In this document: in pieces, positions 25,633 through 33,891 of the stretch | How positions within the stretch are numbered: position 1 is the stretch's first letter | Layout: every line of letters starts with the position of its first letter | From: DRYM01 sp964564025 | Lineage (GTDB): Archaea > Thermoproteota > Thermoprotei_A > EX4484-217-1 | DNA length: 64,000 nucleotides | Direction: 5' to 3' | NCBI GenBank assembly: GCA_964564025.1 | Contig: CAZLZO010000005.1 | Span: forward strand, 1 to 64,000 | Translations under genes and position numbers: made by a program | Notes under the pieces: model-generated | Told to the model about the DNA's origin: nothing | Databases searched by the model: none | The model's input: only the letters and a program-made list of their open reading frames with translations

Positions 25633-28600
25633 CTAAGCCACTATAGTTATAACGTACTTTTCTCCTTCTATGTCCCATTCTTTAGTGTATCCTTTCTTCG
25701 TTTTCTCCTTTTCAACACTTATTTTCAGCTTTTTAGCTCTAACTTCTTCTGCTATGAAGTTCCTCCATTTTTCAAGCATTTCCATGGATTGTTTATCAGG
25801 AGTTATGATTAATGCTTCAATAAATGCTTCTACGGGTAAGTCGAGCTCCTTTCTCATGTACTGTATTCTCCTAACGATGTCCCTTGCTAAACCTTCAGCA
25901 GCAGCTTCGTAATCTATCCTTATGTCTAAAAGTATCTTTCCTTTATCAAAGTTTTGAAGTATGTAATGTTCTGAAGGTTTCTCTAAGATCTCTACGTACT
26001 CGTGTGTTATAACATGTTTTTCTCCGTTTATTTCGAATTCAAAGTAGCCTTTTTCTAAAATGTTCTTAATTACTTCACTTTCTTTCTCCTTAAGTATTTC
26101 TAAAACTTCCCTTGTTTTATCTTTAAACATTGGCCCTATTTTTGAGAAAACTGGTCTTATTTCATAGCTAATGTATTTTCCTATTTCACTTAACTTTTTA
26201 ACACTGACGTTTTTAACATTAATTTGCGATTTTACAACATCTTTCACGTAAGTTAGTAGTTTATGTAGTTTTTCATCGTCGCTTAGAACAATTATTTCCG
26301 GTAAGGGCTGTCTTATCTTTATACCTGCTTTCATTCTAGCTGCAGCTCCTACTTCAACAATTTTCTTAGCTAATGCCATTGCCTCCTCAAGTTCTGCACT
26401 TATTAGTTTCTCATTAACTTTAGGCCATTCTAACATGTGAACACTTTCTGGAGAGTCTTTTTCAGCTGGGAGAATGAATTTTCTATAAAGTTCTTCAGCT
26501 ATAAATGGAGTTACGGGTGCAAGTATTTGTAAAAGAGTCTTTAAGACAGTGTATAATGTTGAGTATGCAGCTATCTTATCGGGATCTTCAGCTTCAACCC
26601 AAACTCTCCTCCTTATCAGTCTAATGTACCAGTGGCTTAAATCTTCAATTATGAACTCTCTTATTCTCCTAACAGCTTCATGAACATATGTTTTCTCGAA
26701 CTTTTCAGTAACGTACTTGACGAGGTTATTTAGTCTTGAGAGAACCCATTTGTCCTCGACTCTAAGATTGCTTAGTACTTTCTCTAAAGGCCACTTTTCA
26801 GGATCAAAATTGTCGAGACTCATATATGTTGATGCGAAGACGAAAATGTTCCAAAGTATGTTTAGGTCTCTAAATGTTAAGTCAAGTTTTTTCCAAGCAA
26901 ACCTAATGTCCTCCCATATGGTGTTTTGTAAAACCCAGAATCTTAATGTATCAGCTCCATATTTTTCAACAACTTCATCCGCTGAAACAAAGTTTCCTAA
27001 GCTTTTATGCATTTCTCTACCTTTTTCATCCAACATATAACCGTGTACTAAGACTCTTTTGTATGGTGCTTTTCCGAAACCTAAAATACCGGATCTTAAG
27101 AGACTAAAGAACCATCCTGCAAGTTGGTCGTGACCTTCAACTATGAAGTCTACTGGAAACAGTCTTTCAAAGAGTCTTTTGTTTTTAGGATAGGCTAGAC
27201 TTGCGAAAAATGCTACTCCACTATCAAACCATACATCCAGTACGTCTGGTACTCTATGCATTATTCCGCTACATTTCGGGCACTTAAGCTTTACTTTGTC
27301 TATCCAGGGCTTATGTAGATCGCTTATTTCAAAATCGCTTTTAGCTAGCTTTTTCAATTCATTAACGCTTTCCGGAATGACCTTATACCCGCATTTTTCA
27401 CATTCCCATACGGGTAACGGTATTCCCCAGTATCTTTGTCTAGAAATTACCCAGTCTCTAAGTTCTTTTAGCCAGTTTCTCTCCCTTTCCTTAGCCCAAT
27501 CAGGTATCCACTCTACTTTTTCAGCTTCCTCAATCATTTTATCTTTAAGTTTAGTTACTGTAATGTACCATTGCTCTGTGGCTCTGAGAACTAATGGTGT
27601 TTTGCATCTCCAACAAACCGGGTATTTGTGAACTATTTTTTCCTCAAAAAGTAAGAATCCTTTTCTTCTTAAGTCTTCTATTATGTACTTGTTTGCTTGT
27701 CTGAAATGTTTACCAGCGTACTTGCCTGCGTCTTTAACCATAATTCCTTTCTCATCAACTAAGCTAACTACTGGTATTCCGTATCTTTGAGCGATAATGA
27801 AGTCTTCTTCTCCATGGCCTGGAGCTGAATGGACAAGACCTGTTCCTTCGTATGGAGTTACAAATTCTGAAAGAACCACTTTATGTGTTTTCATGCTCCT
27901 GTATTTTCTTTGTGCATCCACTTCCTCAAGTAGGGGAGGTATGTAGCGTAATCCCTCAAGGTCTTTACCTTTAACTTTAGCTATGATCTTTGGTTTCTCA
28001 CCTAACTTGGAAAATACGGGTTCAAGTCTTACTTCAGCTAGGATGAGTCTTTCCCCTTTAAATTCTACTTCAACATAATTCATTTCGGGATGAACCATTA
28101 CAGCTAAATTTGCTGGAAGAGTCCATGGGGTAGTAGTCCAGATTAGTAAGTACTTATTTTTCTCGCCTTCAATAGGGAATTTAACGAATATTGAGGGGTC
28201 CTCAATATCCCTATATTCCTGAACTTCATAGTCTGCTAGAACTGTTTCGCATCTGGGACACCACCACACAACCTTAACTCCTTTCTTAAGCAGACCCTGT
28301 TCCTGAACCTTCTTTATAAGCCACCATCCTGACTCAATGTATTCGGGTTTTAAAGTGTAGTAGGGGTTGTTCCAGTCCATGCTAACTCCTAGTCTTTCAA
28401 AACGTCTACTCATAAGCTTTGCATTTGTTAAAGCAAGGTTCATGCATTCTTTAACAAACTTTTCAACACCAACCTTACTTACTATTTCCTTTTTACTTTT
28501 TAATCCGAGTTTCTTCTCTACAGCAACTTCAATGGGTAATCCGTGGGTATCGTACCCTGGTTGATCCCATACGAAACGTCTTCTCATACGTTGAAATCTT

Positions 28601-28815
28601 ATAACTAAGTCTTTAAGCACCTTATTCCAAGCAGTACCAATATGTGGTACATCGCTTGATGGGTAAGGTGGCCCGTCGAGGAAATAGAATTTCGGCTTAT
28701 CTTTAAGTAGCTCCCTTATTCTTTCGTATATTCTATTTTCTTTCCAGAATTTCAGTATTCTTTCCTCAACTTCAATAGGTCTGTATTGCTTATCTATCTT
28801 GCCTACTTTCCCCAA
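25633..28815 (-). CDS. ileS: isoleucyl-tRNA synthetase
   Basis: Class I synthetase for tRNA-Ile, 1060 residues. The HIGH motif is PHIG (H58-I-G60, in GPPYPSSDVPHIGTAWNK) and the KMSKS loop is MHKSLGN near residue 610. The editing domain has LLIWTTTPWTLPANLAVMV. The signature ISRQRYWGIPLPVWEC and the C-terminal anticodon-binding region with LSHWYIRLIRRRVW are typical of IleRS. Zinc-type Cys pairs occur at WWCPRC, CEKCG and CPKCS. It converges with pcn, with 14 bases between the stops. Confidence 0.96.
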   Translation of the reverse strand: MGKVGKIDKQYRPIEVEERILKFWKENRIYERIRELLKDKPKFYFLDGPPYPSSDVPHIGTAWNKVLKDLVIRFQRMRRRFVWDQPGYDTHGLPIEVAVEKKLGLKSKKEIVSKVGVEKFVKECMNLALTNAKLMSRRFERLGVSMDWNNPYYTLKPEYIESGWWLIKKVQEQGLLKKGVKVVWWCPRCETVLADYEVQEYRDIEDPSIFVKFPIEGEKNKYLLIWTTTPWTLPANLAVMVHPEMNYVEVEFKGERLILAEVRLEPVFSKLGEKPKIIAKVKGKDLEGLRYIPPLLEEVDAQRKYRSMKTHKVVLSEFVTPYEGTGLVHSAPGHGEEDFIIAQRYGIPVVSLVDEKGIMVKDAGKYAGKHFRQANKYIIEDLRRKGFLLFEEKIVHKYPVCWRCKTPLVLRATEQWYITVTKLKDKMIEEAEKVEWIPDWAKERERNWLKELRDWVISRQRYWGIPLPVWECEKCGYKVIPESVNELKKLAKSDFEISDLHKPWIDKVKLKCPKCSGIMHRVPDVLDVWFDSGVAFFASLAYPKNKRLFERLFPVDFIVEGHDQLAGWFFSLLRSGILGFGKAPYKRVLVHGYMLDEKGREMHKSLGNFVSADEVVEKYGADTLRFWVLQNTIWEDIRFAWKKLDLTFRDLNILWNIFVFASTYMSLDNFDPEKWPLEKVLSNLRVEDKWVLSRLNNLVKYVTEKFEKTYVHEAVRRIREFIIEDLSHWYIRLIRRRVWVEAEDPDKIAAYSTLYTVLKTLLQILAPVTPFIAEELYRKFILPAEKDSPESVHMLEWPKVNEKLISAELEEAMALAKKIVEVGAAARMKAGIKIRQPLPEIIVLSDDEKLHKLLTYVKDVVKSQINVKNVSVKKLSEIGKYISYEIRPVFSKIGPMFKDKTREVLEILKEKESEVIKNILEKGYFEFEINGEKHVITHEYVEILEKPSEHYILQNFDKGKILLDIRIDYEAAAEGLARDIVRRIQYMRKELDLPVEAFIEALIITPDKQSMEMLEKWRNFIAEEVRAKKLKISVEKEKTKKGYTKEWDIEGEKYVITIVA

Positions 28816-28871
28816 ACCATAAACACCTTACACACTATAGCTCAGACATTAATGATTGAAGAAGGAACATA

Positions 28872-29120
28872 TTAACTTTTATGAGAGGGGAGCACTATTT
28901 CTACTTCATCTACTTTGAACTTTAGCCTGAATCTTTTAGAAAGTTCTGTTTCTAAGTTTTTAGGGTCAACTTTAATGTTCCTTATTTCTACGAATCTAAA
29001 TTCAGGTACTACTTCACTTTTAATCTCTTTAACGCTACTGAACTTGTTTCTAAGGAAGTTTATAATTTCCCTGTACTCTTCATCATCGTATGTAGTGAAG
29101 TATATTCTATAAATCCTCAT
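28872..29120 (-). CDS. hypothetical protein, 82 aa
   Basis: No family recognised. The sequence (MRIYRIYFTTYDDEEYREI...) suggests a small alpha/beta protein with alternating strands (FRFVEIRNIKV, LKFKVDEVEIVLP) and two helices, perhaps ferredoxin-like. An ATG with AAGG just upstream and a TATA-like AATAAAATAA near 29175 on the minus strand support it as a gene. It lies 56 bases before ileS on the same strand and may be co-transcribed with it. Confidence 0.65.
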   Translation of the reverse strand: MRIYRIYFTTYDDEEYREIINFLRNKFSSVKEIKSEVVPEFRFVEIRNIKVDPKNLETELSKRFRLKFKVDEVEIVLPSHKS

Positions 29121-29223
29121 TACCTTAGCACCTAAATGCTAGTATCTAAGAGTTTTTAGCATAGTATACGTAATTATTTTATTCTAGTTAAGTTTTAAGT
29201 TAGGAACATGTAGGGGTTAAGAT

Positions 29224-29439
29224 ATGTCTAAGAGGGAAGCTAAAAAGCGCAGAAAGAGAGCCAAGGAAAAACCTAGACATGTCGGGAAACTTGTGATTAA
29301 GAGGTTTGAGGAGAAAATGTTCCAAGCAGGTTTATGGATCATGTTTATTGCTTCAGCAAGCATAGTTATAGTGTCTATTATTGCATTGATGTGGTTTTTC
29401 CTTACAGAAGCTAATTTCAGCGAAATTCTCAAAATATAG
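29224..29439 (+). CDS. small basic protein with one membrane helix, 71 aa
   Basis: Residues 1-30 are very basic (KREAKKRRKRAKEKPRH), then an amphipathic stretch, then one strong membrane helix (about 36-60, LWIMFIASASIVIVSIIALMWFF). Positive-inside reasoning puts the N-terminus in the cytoplasm. AGGGG lies a few bases before the ATG and a TATA-like AGTTTTAAGTT is near 29190. The shape recalls tail-anchored small proteins such as Sec61-beta, but no conserved Sec61-beta motif is visible, so I leave it unnamed. Its stop codon abuts the box C/D RNA on the other strand. Confidence 0.7.
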   Translation: MSKREAKKRRKRAKEKPRHVGKLVIKRFEEKMFQAGLWIMFIASASIVIVSIIALMWFFLTEANFSEILKI

Positions 29440-29494
29440 CTCAGATCATGAATGGTTCTTCACGTTTCCGAACTCGGCAAAATCATCATCGCCC
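29437..29494 (-). ncRNA. box C/D sRNA (2'-O-methylation guide)
   Basis: On the minus strand: canonical C box ATGATGA (29483-29489), a 12-base guide, D' CGGA (29467-29470), a 3-base linker, C' GTGAAGA (29457-29463), a second 12-base guide, and canonical D box CTGA (29441-29444), with short GC pairing outside C and D. Both guides are exactly 12 bases, as archaeal C/D RNPs require. Guide 1 is complementary to AACUCGGCAAAA and guide 2 to AUCAUGAAUGGU; both resemble conserved archaeal 23S rRNA stretches as I remember them, so 23S rRNA is the likely target. A TATA box sits at the correct distance upstream. Confidence 0.8.
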
Positions 29495-29515
29495 GTAGAA
29501 ACTCTGCAGAAACAT

Positions 29516-29529
29516 CAATATAAAACTCC
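29516..29529 (-). promoter_or_regulatory. promoter of the box C/D sRNA
   Basis: GGAGTTTTATATTG on the minus strand places a TATA box about 25-30 bases before the predicted 5' end of the sRNA at about 29494. This spacing is the archaeal norm and supports independent transcription. Confidence 0.55.
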
Positions 29530-29614
29530 CGCACTTAAAGGGGGAGATTTTAAAAGGTAACACCTATTACTTAGATTTCTCAGTAAGAACCATTAGGGGA
29601 GGTGAAACATATAC

Positions 29615-29713
29615 ATGGGTGGTAGACAAAGAACAACACTATTCATGGGGTTAGGAGAGACTAAGAAAGAGGAGAAGGAAAAAACTAAGGGTAAAAAGAA
29701 AAAGAAGAAATAA
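29615..29713 (+). CDS. 32-aa lysine-rich microprotein
   Basis: ATG GGT GGT AGA... encodes MGGRQRTTLFMGLG followed by an almost wholly Lys/Glu tail ending in six lysines. A near-perfect GGAGGTGA ribosome binding site lies 9 bases upstream and a TATA-like GATTTTAAAAGG is near 29550. The strong translation signal argues that it is expressed. High charge and location beside the ribosomal operon suggest an RNA- or ribosome-associated peptide. The N-terminus recalls the start of eS25, but the winged-helix part of eS25 is absent. No family can be assigned. Confidence 0.6.
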   Translation: MGGRQRTTLFMGLGETKKEEKEKTKGKKKKKK

Positions 29714-29843
29714 ACACGGTTCAACTAGTTTCTTAATGATTAACTTATACAGTGTTTTATCTGAGCAATTTAACTCGATAAGAATGCTTAAATAAGTTTC
29801 TAAATGTTTTCATATTAAGAATAAGGGTAATGGTTGATACTTA

Positions 29844-30710
29844 TTGTTGAAACAATCTTTTCCATATCCTCCTCCAAGACGTAAGGCTTACTTAGCTATA
29901 GCTATACCTTCAAGCACAGTTTCTAATGAGCCAACATTACAGCTTAAAACAATAAAAGTAGGTTTTATTGCTAGAGCTGCTTCAATACATAGAGTCGATG
30001 AAATTATAGTTTATAAGGATAAGCCTCATAGTGAAAGCGATGGTGAATTAATTGTCGATATTTTAGAGTATTTGAGGACGCCGCCATATCTTAGAAAACT
30101 TGTTGTTCCTCTTAAACAGAATTTAAAATATGTTGGAATATTGCCTCCGCTGCAAACACCTAATCATCCGCAAACTAAAGCTATAAAACCTGGCGATATT
30201 AGGGAAGGTGTTATTGTAAATGTCAGTAGAGGGAAGGTTCTTGTAGAAATAGGTGTAAATAAGCCAGTAACGGTTAAGTTTAGGAAGGGTCTTAGAAAAG
30301 GGGATTTAGTAATAGTTAAAATAGTTAAAATTAAACCTAGAATTCTTGGAGAACTCATTTCATTTGAGGAAGTCCCGTTTTACTTTGGATACAACATTTC
30401 ATATTATGACTCGCTTTCTGAAGTAATAAGGGAAAAATGGGATTTAAAAATAGCCACATCGAAATATGGTGAGCCTATTAGCTTGAACAAATTAAGGGAG
30501 AAATGTGCTAAAGCCTCCTCTATTCTAATAGCTTTTGGTGCGCCAAAAGAGGGCCTCTGGGATATAGCAGCTAGAGAGGGATTCATTCTTAACGAAGAAT
30601 TTGATATGGTATTAAACACTATACCTTACCAAGGAGTTGAAGTTATTAGAACAGAAGAAGCAATACACGCCACGTTAGAGCTTTTCTCCTTAATAAACAA
30701 CATTCTATAG
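29844..30710 (+). CDS. SPOUT-superfamily putative RNA methyltransferase (DUF171 type)
   Basis: The 288-residue protein matches the archaeal Methyltrn_RNA_3 (DUF171) SPOUT family, often found just before uL3. It starts with AYLAIAIPSSTVSNEPTLQ, continues IGFIARA-like and IVYKDK segments (strands of the SPOUT fold), has an OB-like insertion (KPGDIREGVIVNVSRGKVLVEIG), and ends with the knot region ILIAFGAPKEGLWDIA and LNTIPYQGVEVIRTEEAI. The eukaryotic relative SPOUT1 (C9orf114) methylates RNA. The start is TTG at 29844 or 29847. The substrate here is unknown; position suggests rRNA. Confidence 0.85.
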   Translation: MLKQSFPYPPPRRKAYLAIAIPSSTVSNEPTLQLKTIKVGFIARAASIHRVDEIIVYKDKPHSESDGELIVDILEYLRTPPYLRKLVVPLKQNLKYVGILPPLQTPNHPQTKAIKPGDIREGVIVNVSRGKVLVEIGVNKPVTVKFRKGLRKGDLVIVKIVKIKPRILGELISFEEVPFYFGYNISYYDSLSEVIREKWDLKIATSKYGEPISLNKLREKCAKASSILIAFGAPKEGLWDIAAREGFILNEEFDMVLNTIPYQGVEVIRTEEAIHATLELFSLINNIL

Positions 30711-31236
30711 TTGTTTAGGAACTATTCTCACTTTCCACATGTACTTTCTCTGAGAAATATTGGTGAAACCGTAAATGAGTATTCAGATGGGGAAATATGT
30801 TAGAATAACTATTAGCATTTAATGTTAGAAGAGTGTTCCTCATTATCTTTTCCTATTCAATATTATTGCAAAAGCAGAGCTAGCAATCCCCTATACTATA
30901 GCAACAATAATGATAGGACTAGGGAAAAATTAAATTGAAGAAGGTTCTTTTACGAAACTTATAGGTTCAACAAAGCTCTTTATCTTTAGCAATCTACTAT
31001 CTACTATGGGTTTCCGTATTCAGCATTGGAAGGTTACTTTATGCTGCTATGGTGTTAAATCGTTGTCTTTCTTCTTAAGTGTAATGTTAATGCTATGTAG
31101 CATTTGTGATGCTTTAGATGCGTGCTGAAAAAGATAGGTAATGTGTTCTTTACGTGATTAAGGGTTTGTGGAAGCATAGACCTTATAAACCAGTTTCTAC
31201 CCATAAATCCAAGCGACCCTTTTAGGGTGTAGCGGA
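30711..31236 (+). other. 526-bp stretch without an intact gene, upstream of rpl3
   Basis: No frame of convincing length exists on either strand. On the plus strand, between about 30830 and 31125, one frame reads hydrophobic segments (AKAELAIPYTIATIMIGLG, a stop, then LIGSTKLFIFSNLLST), which might be a decayed membrane-protein gene but could be chance. A perfect AATGCTA/TAGCATT inverted repeat is at 31089-31104. The rpl3 promoter lies at the right end. Confidence 0.4.
31181..31190 (+). promoter_or_regulatory. probable promoter of the ribosomal protein operon
   Basis: CCTTATAAAC is a strong archaeal TATA box 47-56 bases before the rpl3 ATG. Transcription would begin near 31211 and give a leader of about 25 bases that contains the AGGGTG ribosome binding site. 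Confidence 0.6.
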
Positions 31237-32262
31237 ATGGGTGCAAGAAAAAAGCATGCGCCACGTCGAGGTAGTCTTGGGCTTAGGCCTCGTAAGAGAG
31301 CTTCGAGAATAGTACCTAGGGTTAGGTCTTGGCCTGATCCTGAACTTCCCCAGCCTAGACTATTGGGTTTTGCAGCTTACAAGGCAGGTATGACGCATGT
31401 CCTTATGGTTGATGACAGGCTGCACACGAGAACTCATGGTCAAGAAATTTTCAAGCCTGTCACAGTTCTTGATGCTCCTCCACTTTATATTTTAGCTATT
31501 AGAGCATACTCCATACATCCCGTGAAAGGACTTTATGCTCTTACTGAGGCTTGGACTACTCCTCCAAAAGAGCTAGAGGTAATAAGGAAGGTCCATCCCT
31601 TACCTGAAAAGCTTAATCCGGAATCTAAACTTAAAATTATTGAGGAAAATTTAGAGAAAATAGTTGATTTAAGAGTTTTAGCTGCAACACAACCTAAGCT
31701 TGCAGGAGGTATTCCGAAGAAGAAACCGGACATTTTAGAAATAAGGATTGGTGGAGGATCAATAGAGGATAGGTTGAAATATGCTGTAGAAATTCTTGGC
31801 AAAGAAGTTCACGTAAGAGATGTTTTTGAAGAAGGAATGTTCGTTGACGTAATAGGCGTAACTAAGGGTCATGGATTCCAAGGAGTAATTAAAAGGTTTG
31901 GCGTTAAAGAGCTGCCGAGATGGCACAAGCATAGGAAAGGTAGTAGAAGAATAGGTGCTAGAAGCCCAGGTTTCGGAACAGTAAGTGAAACTCCACAACC
32001 AGGTCAAATGGGGTTCCATAGGAGAACAGAGTACAATAAGAGAATATTGAAAATAGGCGATAATGGATTAGAGGTAACTCCCGCAGGAGGATTTATAAAT
32101 TACGGAGTAGTTAAGGGGCCCTACATTTTACTTGAGGGCTCCATAATAGGGCCTAGAAAAAGACTTATAGTACTTAGGTATCCTGTTAGGCCACCACCAT
32201 ATATACCGTCTCATCCGCCGAAAATAACGTATATTAGTCTTGAAAGTAAGCAAGGTGTTTAA
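31237..32262 (+). CDS. rpl3: ribosomal protein uL3
   Basis: First gene of the main ribosomal protein operon. The 341-residue archaeal-type uL3 has the N-terminal extension GARKKHAPRRGSLGLRPRKRA, the core GVTKGHGFQGVIKRFGVK, and a C-terminal TPAGGFINYGVVKGPYILLEGS. uL3 reaches the peptidyl transferase centre. The ATG has AGGGTG upstream. uL4 starts two bases after the stop. Confidence 0.97.
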   Translation: MGARKKHAPRRGSLGLRPRKRASRIVPRVRSWPDPELPQPRLLGFAAYKAGMTHVLMVDDRLHTRTHGQEIFKPVTVLDAPPLYILAIRAYSIHPVKGLYALTEAWTTPPKELEVIRKVHPLPEKLNPESKLKIIEENLEKIVDLRVLAATQPKLAGGIPKKKPDILEIRIGGGSIEDRLKYAVEILGKEVHVRDVFEEGMFVDVIGVTKGHGFQGVIKRFGVKELPRWHKHRKGSRRIGARSPGFGTVSETPQPGQMGFHRRTEYNKRILKIGDNGLEVTPAGGFINYGVVKGPYILLEGSIIGPRKRLIVLRYPVRPPPYIPSHPPKITYISLESKQGV

Positions 32263-32264
32263 GT

Positions 32265-33092
32265 ATGGTTTATGAAATACTTGTCCCCTTATCTAAACCT
32301 TTAGTTGAAATTCCTGGCAAGCTAAAGGTTTATGATCTTGAGGGTAAGGAAGCCGCAAAAATAAAAACTCCTCCACTATTCTATGTACCTGTTAGAATAG
32401 ATTTGATTAGGAGAGCTTTTCTTTCGGCATTTACTGCTAGACTTCAGCCTAAAGGAAGAGATCTTATGGCTGGTAAGAGAACTTCCGCAGAAAGCTTAGG
32501 TGTAGGTTTAGGATTAGCTAGAATACCTAGGCAAAAAGGAGGTATTCGTGGAAGATTCGTTGTGAGCACTGTAGGTGGTAGGAGAGCTTTTCCTCCAACT
32601 CCTGAAAAGAAAATCCATGAGGAAATAAATAAGAAGGAAAGAAGATTAGCCATAGTGAGTGCATTAGCTGCTACAGCAATAAAATACTACGTTGCAAACA
32701 GGGGTCATAGAGTGGAAAGCGTACCTCAAATACCTATGGTTGTAATTGACGATGTTGTTAAAATAGATAGTACGCAGAAGCTTAAAGAGGCTCTTAAAAA
32801 ACTTGGCTTATGGGATGATGTTGTTAGGGCACAAGAGGGAACTAAGATAAGAGCTGGAAAGGGGAAAATGAGGGGGAGGAGATATAGGACTCCGACAAGC
32901 GTACTTTTTGTTGTCCACGAAAAAGAACCACTAATAAAAGCTGCTAGAAATCTTCCTGGAGTCACCGTTGTTGAAGCAAGATATCTAAGTGTTCTTCATT
33001 TAGCCCCTGGCGGTGTTCCTGGAAGGTTAACCGTGTATACTCCTAAAGCTTTAGAGGAATTAAGTGAAAGGTTTAAGGTGAATATGTTATGA
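32265..33092 (+). CDS. rpl4: ribosomal protein uL4
   Basis: 275 residues, archaeal/eukaryotic uL4. Conserved segments: RRAFLSAFTARLQPKGRDL, GGIRGRFVVSTVGGRRAFPP (exit-tunnel loop), and the C-terminal ARYLSVLHLAPGGVPGRLTVY. uL4 lines the nascent-chain tunnel. It is two bases after rpl3, and its TGA overlaps the ATG of rpl23 by four bases. Confidence 0.97.
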   Translation: MVYEILVPLSKPLVEIPGKLKVYDLEGKEAAKIKTPPLFYVPVRIDLIRRAFLSAFTARLQPKGRDLMAGKRTSAESLGVGLGLARIPRQKGGIRGRFVVSTVGGRRAFPPTPEKKIHEEINKKERRLAIVSALAATAIKYYVANRGHRVESVPQIPMVVIDDVVKIDSTQKLKEALKKLGLWDDVVRAQEGTKIRAGKGKMRGRRYRTPTSVLFVVHEKEPLIKAARNLPGVTVVEARYLSVLHLAPGGVPGRLTVYTPKALEELSERFKVNML

Positions 33093-33352
33093 GCGAATTA
33101 ACCACAATACTTCTGAGACCCGTAAGTACGGAGAAGGCGCTGTTAAAAATAGAGAGAGAAAACACTATAGTCTTTATTGTAGATAGGAAGGCAACCAAAC
33201 ACCAGATAAAGCAGGCTTTTGAAAAACTCTTCGAAGTAAAAGTTGCTAAAGTAAACACTCATATTACACCTAGAGGAGATAAAGTAGCTTACATAAAGTT
33301 AAAGCCTGAATATAGTGCTAGCGAAGTAGCAACAAGACTTGGAATACTTTAG
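33089..33352 (+). CDS. rpl23: ribosomal protein uL23
   Basis: 87 residues, typical archaeal length. Signature: RPVSTEKALLKIERENTIVF, then RKATKHQIKQAFEKLFEVKV and the strand TRGDKVAY-like segment. uL23 sits at the tunnel exit and docks SRP and the translocon. In most archaea uL2 and uS19 follow directly; here they do not, and a 144-base gap with a hairpin and an unknown gene come next. Confidence 0.96.
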   Translation: MSELTTILLRPVSTEKALLKIERENTIVFIVDRKATKHQIKQAFEKLFEVKVAKVNTHITPRGDKVAYIKLKPEYSASEVATRLGIL

Positions 33353-33452
33353 CATTTTACTTCAGCAATTAAATATAGGCTTTATAGAGAAGGCTTTTAA
33401 GGCGCAAAATATTAAAAATCATGAAGACTAAACATGGTATCTCACGAATACT

Positions 33453-33500
33453 CCATCCACTGTCTCCCTTAAATGTGTTGTAAGGGGGGATGGTGGATGG
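33453..33500 (+). promoter_or_regulatory. long hairpin covering the ribosome binding site and start of the 92-aa gene
   Basis: Two nested stems: CCATCCAC (33453-33460) pairs with GTGGATGG (33493-33500), and CCCTTA (33466-33471) pairs with TAAGGG (33481-33486) around a 9-base loop. The 3' strand includes the G-rich ribosome binding site and the ATG at 33497, so the folded RNA would hide the start of the next gene. A TATA-like AATATTAAAAATC near 33408-33420 could give this gene its own transcript. A translational switch or r-protein feedback site is inference. Confidence 0.5.
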
Positions 33501-33775
33501 AGAAGTTAAGAAACGTTTTTCTATCTAAAATAGTTTCTGTTCTTAGAGCAATTCATGGTAGTAGGGTTCCAATAGAAATAGTGAGTGTAAGTGTTGAGAA
33601 AAGAGACAATGGAGAATATATTGTTAAAGGCGAGTATAGACTCATTGTCTCCCGTAAAAGGAGAGGGTTTGTTGCTGTTTTGGCTGAAAATGGTGAGTTA
33701 AAAGCTTTGGAAAGGTTAGAGAGAATTTCTTGGAAGCATCCTACTTTTGAAAAAGCATCATTACTTCCAACGTAA
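33497..33775 (+). CDS. hypothetical protein inside the ribosomal operon, 92 aa
   Basis: Starts MEKLRNVFLSKIVSVLRAI at the ATG at 33497, behind a GGGGGG ribosome binding site; the longer frame from 33473 adds eight residues within the hairpin. The rest is mostly beta (IEIVSVSVEKRDNGEYIVKGEYRLIV), then SRKRRGFVAVLAENGEL and a short C-terminal helix. I do not recognise a family. It occupies the position of uL2 and uS19 between uL23 and uL22, on the same strand. It is not a fragment of either protein as far as I can see. Confidence 0.65.
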   Translation: MEKLRNVFLSKIVSVLRAIHGSRVPIEIVSVSVEKRDNGEYIVKGEYRLIVSRKRRGFVAVLAENGELKALERLERISWKHPTFEKASLLPT

Positions 33776-33891
33776 GCTCTCTTTTTCCTCCTTTATTCTC
33801 ATATGCGAAGGTTTGATTAAGATTTTTTTACCTCTACTTACGTAAAGAACCAAGCGATAACTAGAATAGTAAAGTGCGGGGCGTAAGCAGA

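Noticed and set aside
31106..31128. Box C/D RNA (GTGATGC, 12 bases, CTGA)
   Set aside because: Only half of the element is present: no D'/C' partner pair and no second guide or terminal stem could be found around it.
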